From Membranipora membranacea (taxonomy: Eukaryota > Bryozoa > Gymnolaemata > Cheilostomatida > Membraniporidae): a DNA stretch of 64,000 bases. The position numbers and the translations under genes were made by a program. Below, piece by piece: positions 48,001 through 60,612 of this stretch. The stretch's first letter is position 1. Each line of letters begins with the position of its first letter. The stretch spans positions 7,128,001-7,192,000 of the forward strand of contig OU612072.1 in assembly GCA_914767715.1 (NCBI GenBank), written 5' to 3'. The notes below the pieces were generated by a model. That model saw only the letters and a program-made list of their open reading frames with translations, did no database searches and had not been told where the DNA came from.

Positions 48001-51000
48001 GACTCAGGAGGTGAGTGAGGTATCACAGTCGGTAAATCAAACCTTATAACCTGTAGAATGTACAGTGAAAGATCAGTAATTATGTATAGAGTTTGTGAGG
48101 TGAGTAACACAAACGGCAATGGTGACATCACCAATGATGGGAATATCAGCAGCAATGATAAGAACGTTGGAGGGACATTCAAAAATTTAAATGGGCCAAC
48201 AAAAGCAGTAAAAGATGAGCGCTGTCATTTAGTTACCTTGCTGGCCACTTTGTTAGACGTTGTAGGTCCTCTTGTGTTGTAGCCTGAGTCATCATACCAT
48301 GAACATCCCGGTTTAGGACTGTTTATAGGTACACTTGTATTGTGAACTTGACGCATCACAAGATCTACAAGAACAAACAGAGACTCTACTGGACCTAATT
48401 GTGAGTTATCTGATCATTCATATCTTTATACACTCTGGTGGAGTGAATATTAGCAAGACTTTAGTCTCTAGTCTCTCTGGTTTTGAGCTCACCTGTCACA
48501 TAAAGCCATGTCCAATATTTTTTAATGATGGGGGACACCCACTCAACAAGCTGATAATAAGGAAGAGTGGACGACAGACTCGGTGTCACTTGCCACCCAG
48601 ATGCCCCGCTGTCGGACTGAAAAGCTACGAAACACTTTTTTTATAAATACTCTAATATTTAATATAATTTTTAGTATACATTTTTATCATTTTATATTTT
48701 ACTGCTGTGTATTTTACTGACTTAATTTTTTTTCTAGTGGAATTCACTCCGGTACATCGCACTGTTGATTTTAGGAGGAACAAAAATACAAACATACATA
48801 CATACATTAGGTAAATTCGCACCCTTGGTATCTATATTAAATAATCATTAATCAAAATCATTTTCATGGGGAAATCCATGAATAGATTTTATGATTAGGT
48901 ATACCGTTTTTCAATGATATTGACATGAAACTTAGAATTATCTCCTCATTGGTAATAGGGAGACAACTTGAATTCAAGTTGGATTCAGTTTGATTTCCCC
49001 ATGAAAATGATTATGATTAATGATTAATTAATATAAATACCAAGGGCACGAATTTACCTATTAGCTACTACTAATTCAAAATCATTGAGGTGAGTTAACA
49101 TTAGGTACTACCAATTTAATGGTTTTGTGGTGAGTTATAATTAGCTACTACCAATTTAATTAGCTGAATCAAGTGAACAGGTAAAATAATGAGGAGGATT
49201 TATATTTTTCTAGCATTAAAAAGGGCAAACTAGGGCTGTTTATGGGTGCGCTTGTATTGTCAACTTGATGCACGAAAATACCTAGAAAACAAGCTTAGAT
49301 TCTAATGGACCAAGACCTTAGTTTAATCTAGCTTTAAAAAGGGGCAAATTATGGAATATTATTTGAACTTTCTTTGTGCTATGGGAAATTCACATTACTA
49401 GACATTGACAAAAGGTTGTTAAGGGCGCTCAGGCTTGGACTCACCAGAGTTCATCAAGCCTCCAATCAAACTCATTTTGTTTGCAACAACGACTATCATT
49501 AGGAAGGTAATATGTGACTAGAAAGAATATGAATCAGTTGACTGGTGGTATTACTATATAAGAACAAGTTTCTCCGAATGATGGTAGAACACAAACCTTG
49601 TTGGTGTGATTGATCAGCTAACAGAGAATCGACTGCCTCCACCATTTTAGGTGTCGGAACAGATGAATTAGTAGAAGCTACAGATAATGGTGACATGTAA
49701 TCATACTGCTCTGACGCCCCAAACAGCGGTTCACCTGTACAGAGAGAGAAAATTAAGTGGGATCCATGAGAAACCCATAAACAGTGTTTTGTCTATGGAG
49801 AAACCTATCAATATTATTGCAATTACCCAAACACAATACTCAAGAGGAGGTATACCCATGAGGAAACTTTTGCCATTGCTACAATCTTGAAGTAGTGAAA
49901 TTTACAATTAGCTGACATTTTATCAACCTAATTAAATTTATAAACTCCAATGTTGGCTCAAAAAGGTGCATTTCAGAAGTTGTGTTCATTGGGTTATGAA
50001 TATTGATTATGATCATAATCTAGGTCAATTTTCATCGTTTAATTGACTCTTACCTGGAAATTGTGAGTCAGTTGCAGACATCAGTCCCACATCTTCTAAC
50101 GCTTGGTTAAGCCTAGGTGTAGGTACAGACATATCACTAGAGACTGACAGTGGTCCTGTGTTCATGCAATGTTCAGGTGACTGTAGTAAGACTTCCTGTT
50201 TGCGCCCTGTAATAAATATGGAAGACTCAGATGTATGAATGAAGAGACTGCTGATAACCCTCCATATACTTTTTTAGTAATATAGTGTGATCTCAAGTTG
50301 GGCTGGCGGGTGCTCTGGTCTAGTGGTGGATAGCACGTGAGGTGGGCATGTTTTGTCTGGGCTCTTCATGATATTTTTGTGTTCCTTGATAGCAGAATAA
50401 AAATCAGCTTTGTTTTTACTTTATTTATCGCCAGAATTTTGCAAAATGGTGACTCAAAATCCCGGAGGTCCACAGGGTTTATAGTTCACCAACCACCGAG
50501 ACCTACGGCAGGTAAGGGTATACATAATACAGCTAGAGTGCTTCAGCATTTCTGTACACTGGAGGAGATAAATCTCTGTATGGAAGACTACTGGCTTATT
50601 TTGTTAGATACAGTTTTTGGTGTATAAACTTGCAAGCCACTTGTTTCGCAACAACTGATTCTAAGAATAAATTCAAACCTTGCTGAGGAGAGTTGAGAGA
50701 CAGGATTGCCTCTGCTGCATGGATAGCTTCTGGTGTAGGAACACATAGATCACTAGATGATACTGAAAATGGTGCAGTGAAATTAATATCATCCTCTTCA
50801 TTATCCTCCTCCTCAATATCAAGTTGTGACATTCTGGTTCTCTGATGATCTGTGAAAGACAACGATGACAACAATAAATAGATCAATGGTGAACTTGGGA
50901 CAACAAATCTCGAACTGAACCTTCTGCTTTTGCCGTAGGTGCATTGGATGATCCTGGGTTAGATTATATTGCATGCATCAGTCATTGCTTATAGTTACTC

Positions 51001-52110
51001 AGAAGCTAGCTCAAATTTAACAGTAGCCCGCCCACTACCTGTATGCAGTAACTTCATGTGATTTGAGAAATGAGTATATGAATGTCTTCAAACATTGTTG
51101 TCTTCGTCACCTCGCTTTCTCAATTGATTGAGATATGATTGAGAAAGGGAGGTGTAAGAGGCAAAAACTCTTGTTTACAAATCACATCACAGTCTTGGCG
51201 AACTTTTCCGACTAGGGGTGGAATGAAGTTTGCCAATGTGTTTCTTCACCACTGACAAAGTTTGCCAAAGCAGGCTTAGGACCACCATGAAAAACCAAAA
51301 CGCTAAGTTGCTGTCACTGGCTAGTATAAACTGATATACCCTGGTCTGAATTTTAAGTCAGTACTGCTGGTAACATCTTTTACTCACCTGTGTAATCATG
51401 TAAACCAACACTTGCCGTAGCTGGCTCTCCGGGCTCTTGGATGGCCATTGGGATTGTTGTCGCTTTGCTGGTGGTTCCCGTCTGTACGGGGTCAAATAGA
51501 ACTTCTTTGATAACTGAAAAGAATAGGAGCAGATATAATAGTGACTGTCAGAATCTCAGAGTTAACTACAAGATACAAAATCAGCTCTGCTTATCAGAAC
51601 TTACCTCTAGGCATCCGGACTTTTCCGCCACATCAAGACTTACCTGTCACATCAAGAGTTATCCGTCACATCAGGACTTATCCGTCACATCAGGACTTAC
51701 CCGTCACATCAGGACTTACCCATCACATCGTCCTCAGAATTATCAAGTTGTATTTTTGGCTTCACTCCAATCACAGAACCAGTGACCTCTGGTTCTGATT
51801 CTTCACTATTATTAGTATCGCCTCTGTGTTCTTCTGGTTTGTGTCTCTTTACTTTCTCTCTGTTAGGTGCTGCCAAGTTCATCCGCTTTCTCAAAGGTTT
51901 GGTTGTAGGTGCTGCTGATATAGCTGCACGGATCGTCTGCTCCTGTCTTCTTAGTTTATACAGTTGACGCCTTTGTAGGCCGTTCTCCCGAGCAAACTCT
52001 GAGACATTGTCTGTTTGTCTTGATTGATCTATGAGCTCCAGTTTCTTCTCAAGGGTGAGTGCTTGCCTTGTCCGCTTTTGACTAGAAGAATTCTGACAAC
52101 CCTCTGCCAT
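45089..52110 (-). CDS. Gene B2: second HTH-PTP-coiled coil-propeller gene
   Basis: Exons: 51720-52110, 51388-51513, 50679-50849, 50054-50206, 49597-49734, 48493-48624, 48237-48364, 47972-48050, 47503-47749, 47179-47334, 46600-46711, 45553-46278, 45089-45222. Sizes equal B1 except exon 6 (132 nt, the intact frame), exon 9 (247 versus 248 nt, one base short at its 5' end) and the propeller (726 nt). The missing base in exon 9 (CAG|TAAAATG versus B1 CAG|TGAAAATG) breaks the frame unless another splice site or an internal ATG is used. All other exons are open. Stop is TAG at 45089-45091. Best candidate for a nearly functional copy. Confidence 0.74.
45553..46278 (-). CDS. B2 propeller exon (blades 1-5)
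   Basis: 726 nt, open. Blades 1-3 appear to match B1 base for base, but blades 4-5 carry clustered changes: QLSFSSR, VIIAYWCTGKVYKL, HVRYPRAVV, VLVRDLCSTS. Unchanged framework between the clusters includes ICEAGDD and KVYKLNLTTEEIEWTSTHV. The terminal exon (45089-45222) is also the most divergent of the set (GNYVKNLDLEPGTSSTRIT, IIYYRLK). Confidence 0.73.
47503..47749 (-). CDS. B2 coiled-coil exon 9, one base short
   Basis: Open frame LSRNLFRTSTYPSDMSHELP, ISETSDLLFQWDKETEDG, but the acceptor-to-ATG distance lacks the G present in B1, so splicing from exon 8 (phase 1) enters the wrong frame. The internal ATG (about 47743-47745) is in the good frame, so a coiled coil-propeller protein could still be made from a downstream start. 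Confidence 0.58.
48808..49060. mobile_element. MITE-like element (B2)
   Basis: Same element and site as in B1, with about 70-bp inverted ends beginning TAGGTAAATTCG. Inherited with the unit. Confidence 0.68.
49597..50849 (-). CDS. B2 exons 3-5: three PTP-motif repeats
   Basis: Exons 50679-50849, 50054-50206 and 49597-49734, phase 1/1, with the same three motifs as B1 (SDLCVPTPEA; SSDMSVPTPRL; TNSSVPTPKM) and almost no replacements, while the leading residues vary slightly (DHQRTRMSQL versus DHNTTRMSQL). Confidence 0.64.
51629..51723 (-). repeat. 19-bp splice-donor minisatellite (B2)
   Basis: Five 19-bp units, one fewer than B1, with the same order of variant units (two with degraded GATAA donors). 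Shows copy-number change by unequal exchange or slippage. Confidence 0.85.
51720..52110 (-). CDS. B2 exon 1: psq/CENP-B-type HTH
   Basis: ATG at 52108-52110. LTLEKKLELIDQSRQTDNVS, EFARENGLQRRQLYKLRRQE; same length (391 nt) and phase as B1, with scattered replacements. The donor is the first unit of a five-unit GGTAAGT minisatellite. Confidence 0.7.
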
Positions 52111-54515
52111 TTCCACAAAATGCCAAATCCAAAGTTAGTAAGCAATAGTAATACTGCGTCCTGCTGTCTCAAACCTCTCCTGTTAAATGAACTAGCAGTT
52201 TACTAAAACTTCTATTGCGCTTGATCAGTGTAATCAATAGTATATCGTCGTGTGTAAGGGAGCAATGATGTATCGTCCCTCAAATAATTAAAATTGCGTA
52301 AGATATCAGTCTACATAACAGGGAAGTTGGATTTTCCATGATGAGTCATAACTATAAGGCTCACAAACAATCCAATAAGTGGAACGTAATGAAACAAAGG
52401 CAAATTCATATCACAAGACCTAGTTATAATTTTTAAGGCCCACAACCCACACACTCTTTCGAAACGAAACTGCATTGATAGTGAAATGTGACAATAAATG
52501 TATATTTCTGGCCCAATCAGTTACATATTGATAATTTCTTAGCATGCAGTCACATCTATCCAGGACCATCTATCCTACTAACCATCATGGCTATCGTGTC
52601 GTTTACGGATGTTTACAGCAAAAGGCTAAAACTGACTCATCATGCTCCACTGATAAATAGTTCTCAGCGCCTCAGCCTTGAACAAATATAAGTGGTTCTT
52701 TCGATTAGGCATTAGACTCTAGTTCAATGTTTTATCTCGGCCGCCACGTCAAAAACTCAACACCAGCGCGGCGCTGACACTTACAACAACAACAAGTCCT
52801 GCTGAGCCTGCCAGGGCGGAGAAGCCATGTCCCATATTAATAATTGATGTCCAGTTAACAAATATTTCCAAATTGAAGTCCGTGCCAAAAGACGCAGCAC
52901 CTGACCAGGGGACAGCGATAAAGGTGATCAATGTATAGTCGAGCATAAAGATCTAAGTGTATTAAATTGACACAGAGCTTTTTTCTTGCAAAATACAACA
53001 ATTCATCACGCTGTTAGGATACTGTTTTTCTAGGATTGTAACAACTGCTGTTCACTCACATTATACCTCAAACTGGAACATCACAAGTTGAACGCTCTTT
53101 TCGATAACCTACCGTCCGCTGACCAAGTACATAAATATGCCCTTCTGGTCCTTTATTCAGAAGTAAATTTTTTAGGAGAGCCGCCTGAGCACTAAGACTA
53201 GTTGCAATCTAAGCACGTTATCCTTCAACAACAAACATCTTCCCGGGAAATACTACTGTCAAAAATATTTTTCAGTATTTCTTTCTTTATTTGATTCCTG
53301 CATCCTGTAAAAATTGAAATTCAAACATAAAATGGCAACTAAAAGAAAAGTGCAGCGGTATTGTCATGTAGTCGGGGACTAGTGTGCTGACGGTCCAGCT
53401 TATCTATCTGCCAACCGAGCACCCAGGCACTCTGACTTTGAAACATAAGACCCTCACAGGTCAGATGCTAACCTTCCAGCGGTATGCAGTGACTGTTCCC
53501 CTCTGCTAGGTAGGAATAATTTATTTGAGCTAGTGCATGTTTTGGGGACTTTTTCAACCTCTGGTTTGTAGTAAATGTGAAAATGAATTTTAAAATCATA
53601 TCTTGTTGCAGCTAATTCATCTAACATTTGCAATGATATAATCTTGAGAAGATCATCATCATCAGAAAAACTTGGCGGTGGTAGGTCCAGGAGTATTTCT
53701 AGCTCGGAGATTTTTGTGTCTGTCAAGTGAAACAGAGTGCATTGGGACCGTGTAAGGGCTTCATTCAACGCATATTTTGTCAGAGCGGCGGAAGACGATT
53801 CATTGAGTAGTGATAAATAAGTTTTTGAAGTTCTTCCTTGAATTGTGAAGGTTTTCACGAGTGGCAAGTGCTGGCATGATTTAATATGGAAGGCAGAATC
53901 AATGTCGCCTGGTATGATACTGGACTCAAGTTATCCAGCAAGGATAGAAATTATTTTAGTTGTGTCCGCATGTTGACTGGATTTAATACCGGCAATGAGC
54001 AGTGCTATTGGGTTTTCCCATGATCTATGCGGTCATCAGAGTTGATTACTTCGTGTTCTTCGTTCTTAGTGACTACCGATCAAAGCTCACGTTGTTGGTT
54101 CTTTAAAATTCTTTAACATCCTTACTTACAAAGCCGAAGCTTTTGCTCTGTTTCTAGGGAATCTGATCTTTGATTAACTTTATTAACACAGCCTGTAAGA
54201 GGTTTGGCATTTATATCAGAGGTATTCTTCATCACATCTATTATTTAAAAAGTTGTATGTATTACACCATTTGTCACTAATAGATTTAGATGATTTATTC
54301 CTAGTAATTGCGACAATGTGTACATATAAACAGCCTTCAAACGGATGGAAACGGACAAAATTACAACATCATTAAATTAGTTGACATACAAAAATAACAT
54401 ATAATTAAAGTGCACATAATTATAAAGAAATGTCAAGATAAGATTTGTCTCAAAGTTGTCCCCCCTCACAGAAAAAAAAATCAAGTGAAGCAGTAGCCTA
54501 TCTACAATACAATGC
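52111..54515. other. Spacer 5' of gene B2
   Basis: Collinear with 24358-26930. It keeps the AASFGTDFNLEIFVNWTS block at 52,749-52,946 and a decayed copy of the IPNLLQ-type block near 54,150-54,300. No other exon supported. Confidence 0.4.
53604..53930 (-). other. Unassigned conserved open frame 5' of B2
   Basis: Counterpart of 26009-26335, open for about 109 codons from just after a TAA at 53931-53933: SSIIPGDIDSAFHIKSCQHL, FTIQGRTSKTYLSLLNESS, TKISELEILLDLPPPSF, DDDDLLKIISLQML. Conservation of the open frame between copies argues it is or was coding. Confidence 0.35.
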
Positions 54516-55058
54516 ACTCCACTTAATCCAAACCTCTTTGGCCCTACAGATTGTGTCTGAATTGAGTGACACTAGAACGTATGAAGATTTGAGTGGATGG
54601 ATTACTATTCCTATCTGAATAAGCAGTTAAAATTATTTCAGTCTACAGTATGCAATCTGGTATGGAAATCTAGAAGACACTATCAGCTGATCACCTTCTA
54701 GTTGTATATCCGTTGTATGTGAATTACAGATGTTAGGATCCAGATCCTTTACAGACTTGCCTTCAAAAAGAAAAATGAATTATCATAAATTCTCATACCC
54801 AGGAAAATTTTGAAATCGAGGGTTACGCTTTGTGATTGTGAAATTGAGTTAAAAACTTGATCAGCTGTTAAAAAAAAGAATGAATTAGTTTATATTTTGC
54901 TGCCTAATCATGTAAGGGCTTGTTTCTCCAATAATCATGACTAAAGGTAGAGGCAGGTAGTTCAGGGTCTTTAGGGCGCTTGTGCAGCAATTCTTACCTG
55001 AGCAGACAAACAAGCATTGTGTAACATAGTCATTCTTACAACAATTTATCAGACATAC

Positions 55059-55606
55059 CTGTGTTGATATCCAGTACAGAGATAGATGTGCTGGAGAAAT
55101 CTGCTACCAGCACATAGCGCTCAACGTAACATACTACAGCTATTGGGTCCCTCACATGAGTAGATCATAGAACTAAACCTCCTGAGATCCTAATAAAGCT
55201 AACTTATTACCGTAATTAAAGGTATGACTGTCAGGATGATACCATGAGGTAATAAGCTGACCTAGCATATTATAAATGCATAGACTTCTCTTATCCTCAA
55301 TCTCGTGAATTACAAATATTTGATTATTTTTAGCTCTGATACTATCTACAGATCCCTCTGATTGTGAAGAAGTAAATCTTGTCTGATTTCCCTGAGAATC
55401 AATCTGTGATATTGACCAAATGGATCCTACATATGTAACCTCTTTATACTGACAAATGCCCCTGGGAGTGTAGCCTAAAGATAATGTTTTGATTGTGTTT
55501 ATAGCAGAGGGTGGTTTGATATTTTTGAGCACAATGTGATTGTTGAGGCTAATTATGAGACTCTCTGCTGCTGCAAGCTTCACCTCTATGTCTCTACTCT
55601 CACTCT
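55059..55606 (-). pseudogene. A5 propeller exon with internal deletion
   Basis: 548 nt, the same deletion as A3 with a near-identical filler (CATAGAACTAAACCTCC). The frame stops at 55173. Confidence 0.7.
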
Positions 55607-57446
55607 CTGGAAAAAAATCTTAGAGTGATTAACAATGCCTGATTTGATTGTCAAATGACCAAAATAATCTAAGTAATATATTACAATACAAATTTTGGAA
55701 ATCACTTTGAATGCGTAAAAAAATTGGATTTTCGGTGTCCACTCAATTGGATTCAAAGCTAAGTTATATAAACACACCTTGGATATCAAATATTACCTGT
55801 TAGGAGAGGTTCTATAACAGTGTTCGGTACAATATGATCCCTGTGCTGACTCTCCATCATTTCTGACAGCTTTCTATCTATCTGGGTTTTCTCCTTCAGT
55901 AGAGAGATCTGATGAAAAGAGAGTTTACATTACAGTAATACAGAGCTGCACAGGACCAGTACTCCCATATTTTAATCCCCGAAAATGATTTGTGATCTAT
56001 AGTGTGGAAATTGGATTTGTCTCCTCATTTGTGACAAGGAGCCCACAACTACAGGTTATCTTCATAACATCAGGATTTTGTAAAAGATGAATGGATGCAG
56101 ATGAAATGGAGAGATGGATAAATATAAAAGTTCCCATGACAATCACTGATATGTTTGAAAGATTATTTGAAGAAGATTATATCAAAAACACAGGATTATT
56201 GCGTAAGAATGAAGGAATTAATATGTGGACCCGCACTGTGTCCAGTATGAAACTAATTTAAGAGATTCGCATGGCTTGGAAAAGGCAAGACGAGTCTGCG
56301 TTCCAAATACATCAACATGAATCCATTTGACAATTGACGCGTCCCAAGTAACATGTGACTTGTGTTATCAACTTACCCGATTGCAGGGATCAAACATATC
56401 TCTGACTTTCTTCATCTCTTCACAGATACCAGTATACTTGATATTGTACTGAGATACTGACTCCTTACTTTCTCTTCTTCTCTGTATATATTCAGCTTCC
56501 AGCTGTTTGTATTTCTCATTTATTGCCTGCGTCTACAAACATTGGCAGGCGCATGAGAGCTATCATCACTGCATCTAAGTAATGATTAACCATATCGTTA
56601 TGAGAAAATACTTCGCTCATATCCTTACTCCGTGTAGCTGCCGACCCCAACATCAAAGCCATTTCAGTTCAGATCAACGGAATCAGAGACCAAAAACTAA
56701 TCAATCACAGTTTCCTTGCCAAAGTTGTCATTGTCAGCAAAAGAAATTGAGATTAATCTATAAAGGATGGTAGAGAACAAAACTCTTCACCCTACAAGTT
56801 TGGCCTAGTGATTCCGTCTAATCCATTTCCCAAGATTGACAATTTATAAGATACAGCTAAAATGGAACTTTTTCCTTTCAACAGATCTAAGATCACTATA
56901 GTAATTTTGTTTCAGTCTTTGAGGTTTTTTGATGTCCATGCACCCATTGTCTTCTGACAATCTAAATCCTTGAGACAAATGGTCCCTCAGCAGTGCCTGC
57001 AGACAAATCAGAGGCAAATTTACACACAAACCTGCTGATCACGAGTGTGATGTATAGATCTTACTCCATCACCAGTCTCTTCATCCCATCGAGTCAGTAA
57101 ATCTGAAGTCTTACTTATAACTTCAGTGAACTCTTCGAGTTTCCCTTCTGCACAAGATTTCAAAGGCTCCAGTTTGGACCGAATCCTTTCTGCAAGCTGG
57201 GAGAGTGGAATATACTTGTGTGATGAGCCTGTAACTATAACAAAAATAAAGTTTCGGATTCGGTAGTAAAATTTTATCAATAGCAGCAATTTAGTTAAAT
57301 TATGACATTTCTTGAATTATATTGACATGGCGCTGGTCAAACCCAATTCAATAGTTTGAGATACAAAATTAGGAAGAATACAATTTATGTGCCTCTTGTT
57401 AATATTTGGGAAATAAATGCAACAAATGTTGCAAAATTATTATTAC

Positions 57447-57696
57447 CCAAACAGAATGTGGTTGGTGAGTTTAGGCAGTTACAACAGAACATCTCACCAC
57501 AGTTTTCACATCCCACAGATGATTTTTCTGCGCTGTGTTTGCTACAAAATGTCCCCTCTTGTAGTAATATTGTGTCCGTGGACTGCGTATGATGAGCTGA
57601 TGTTCTCCAGTTGACTGTCCGGCCAACCATTGCAGCTTCATCTGTAAGCGATGGTGACTGGGCTATATCCATTATTGGTCGAACCAACTGCACTAC
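57447..57696 (-). CDS. A5 B-box exon
   Basis: Open 250-nt exon; TFCSKHSAEKSSVGC then ENCGEMFCCNCL keeps all metal ligands. Close to A3. Confidence 0.65.
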
Positions 57697-58662
57697 CTGG
57701 TGAGGAGAAACAAAAATCACAATAAATTTCAGGCTGTTATTGTGGTGGCAACTGTACATATAAAACAAAGACAAGGCATCAATTTTTATGAGGTAGAAGC
57801 GGATATTTCATCGACTTCTATCAACATGAAGCTTACGGCCATGCATGGATACAAGACATTGATAAGCTGGTGGTAGAATTTAACATTTTTGGAAAAAGGT
57901 GGCTCATTATTGACAGTTTATTACTTCTACCTTGCTCGCTGGCTTGCTGACTGTTTGTCTATACGGCAGACGACTTTGACCATCCTCGGTCTGTGAAGAT
58001 TCATGTTGTCTCGAGTCGATATTGACTAGAGCTTTAGGATGAAAATCTGTAAAAATCAACAAGGATCATTTAATCGAGAACAAAAAACTATGTGGGAAAT
58101 CCTGATAGCTGCATGTGTGGTTTTTGAAGTGTGTAGGGTGCTTATGAGATTGGGCACTGTGGTGCACTACAGCATGACTGTGCAAATCTTATCGAATACA
58201 GGAAAAAGGAGAGGCAACTAGGAGTTCATTTCAATGTAGGAGACCAGTCACCTCATATGGTGGAGAGTGTTACCAGTTTAAATCGAAGACAGAATACAAT
58301 AAAATTGTGAAAATTGTCTATCGAGTATTTAAAATTTGAGCTTTTGAAAAGATGCAATGATCTCTGCCTTAAATAAAAAAACAAGTTTCACCAGCTTACG
58401 CTTTAGTCTGCTTATTGTGAAATGAGCGCAGCAGCAAGAAAGAGCATGCTCTGCACTAATGTTATTTTGAGATTATGTTGATTTAAAATAGGCGCCTCCA
58501 ATTACGGTTCGATAAATTGATAAAGTGAATACATAATGATGGCGAGTCTCTAACTAGCACTACATAAGCTGATGTTCTTCAAGACATAAAGATGACAATG
58601 GCAACAGGTGGATCAATTTTTTTCAAGGTAATAATATTTAACTATATGTAAAGTGTTATAAC

Positions 58663-58802
58663 CTTGATGTGGAGAGGTGAGAGCAATGAGGCCTTCTGCT
58701 GCAAGAGTGTTCAGAGGGTTATAATGATAGATTCTTATCATCTGATAATGTCTCATCTGTCACCTGATGATGGAACTCATCTGATGACAAGCTGAAGTTG
58801 GG
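58663..58802 (-). pseudogene. A5 PTP exon with 74-nt deletion
   Basis: 140 nt instead of 214. The segment from just after the YG residues to the middle of TPEATLA is missing, which deletes the PTP motif and shifts the frame. Splice borders remain. Confidence 0.65.
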
Positions 58803-59678
58803 CTGTGGTAAGAAAGAGTAAAAAAATCAGGGTAAGGGTTAAGACTTATCGAACATTGTAATTAAAAGGACAACTCCAGACTGCCTGTCATTATATACCA
58901 TGGGACATGCACAAGTGATTTTGGAGAATTGTACCAAACTCCCTAGAACAAGTTTAATCCGATTGCCTGCATTCCTGTTGCTTCATTCCACTGGTCACGC
59001 CGTGGATCGGGAGCGACTCGGAATGCAGTCAAATAGACCAAAGTTGGTCTACAAACTCCCTAACATGTGCTGATATAAAAAGACTTGTAAGACTTCTGAT
59101 AAATGAGGATTTGAATTTGAAAGTTTATATTAATCAGGGGCAGTTAGGCTAATATGGAATAATCCTCCCAAATGCAATCAAAGCATTCAAATTTGACAGA
59201 TTTGACAGATGTCATGTCACAGAAAACTTTACCTCAAGATTAAGAGCACTGTTATCATCTTCACCTTGGCATCTGCACATCTGATATTTAATGTTACGCT
59301 GCTGACAGAGAGGTAGATTGTCATCATCACCGTCAGCGCCTTCAGGGGAAAGTTCAGTAACGGTTGTAGGCAGGTTGGAAGGTACTGTCTGTAATCAAGG
59401 GTGACACTTTGTATACAGTTGAACATTCAAGGCAAAGGAAACTCGTATTCAAAGTAGATCACGGTATGATATCATAATATTATTTCAAACTTTAACACTT
59501 TAATTCATTTAAAAATGCTGTTGGCTAGCAGTCTATCAAAACTCCTCCAATACTAGCAAGTTATGCACCCCCGACAGAAAGAGACAGATTTATAATGACA
59601 GCGATAATTTTTCAATTTGACGAAACAAATCTGTTCCACCCGACCTCTTGCTAAGCGATAAAAAACTGCAATACTTAC

Positions 59679-60233
59679 TTCATCTTTTTCTTCTTTACAA
59701 ATACAAGGGACGAAGTGGTTTGGCCTCCATTTCCCTTGACCCAGCAGATCAATAGAGGATTCATCGGTGCTTGTCCAGCTAATGACAATTCTTCGAACAG
59801 CTGTCCCTTCAGGCTTGATGGTCCCAGAAAAGAGTTCTCTCTTTGTGTAAGAGTTGTTGTGGCTGGGATAAATCACCTGTATTTCAACACTCAGATGTTG
59901 ACTCAAAAAGAAGATGTCTACCATTGAGCTGTACTTTCAGAAATCGAGCATCGAACTGTTGTGGTTTTTAATCGCCCTCACGGAATCTTTAGCGACAAAG
60001 TCAGCGATGGATGATTGTAGAATCATATCTAGGTCTTGTTCAGTAAGATCATTTCTGAATGTTTTTCTCAGCATTGTCAGCTTTAAAAGGTTGGCATTGT
60101 TGTGCATAAATATGCAGGTTCTAACTCTGAGTTCGAATGCTTTGTCTTCAGAGCCAAAGAGCAGCCAGCATACAGAGTTGAAGAGGCAACTACCATCCTT
60201 ACTAACATCAATCGGTATGAGATTTGTGACAGA
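59679..60233 (-). pseudogene. A5 OTU exon with nonsense codon
   Basis: 555 nt, same length as A1. DGSCLF and KWRPNHFVPCI boxes are both present, but AGA (Arg in A1, SMLDSRKYSS) is TGA here at 59937-59939, after HNSSMLDF. In this copy an open frame also runs through the preceding intron (from about 60,374), giving an alternative N-terminus with MKPCDFNRMLSKSS. Confidence 0.66.
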
Positions 60234-60612
60234 CTGGCGCCTAAAATGAAAGATTGATGATTTGGATAACATGCGGTTAAAATCACAAGGTTTCATATAT
60301 ATATATATATACAATTTCATTGCATCAACCATCACCTGAAGATGTTCTCCCTCATGTGCAAAAAAAATCAACAAAAACCAAAAAAATCAAGTTAAGCGAT
60401 TCGTCAGTAATACTTTGCGCAGGTTTGGAGTACCTAGAATCTCAAAATTCAACTTTTTTTGCATCATGTACCCGCAAATTTAGTTATCTCAAACATATAG
60501 TTATATCTTATGAAATCTTGTCTTCCTACAAAGCTGCTCTTAGCTCGATGCTACATCAAGCAGTTTTCAATCCTGAAACTAAATTCTGCAAGTTTTGGTG
60601 TACACCAACATA

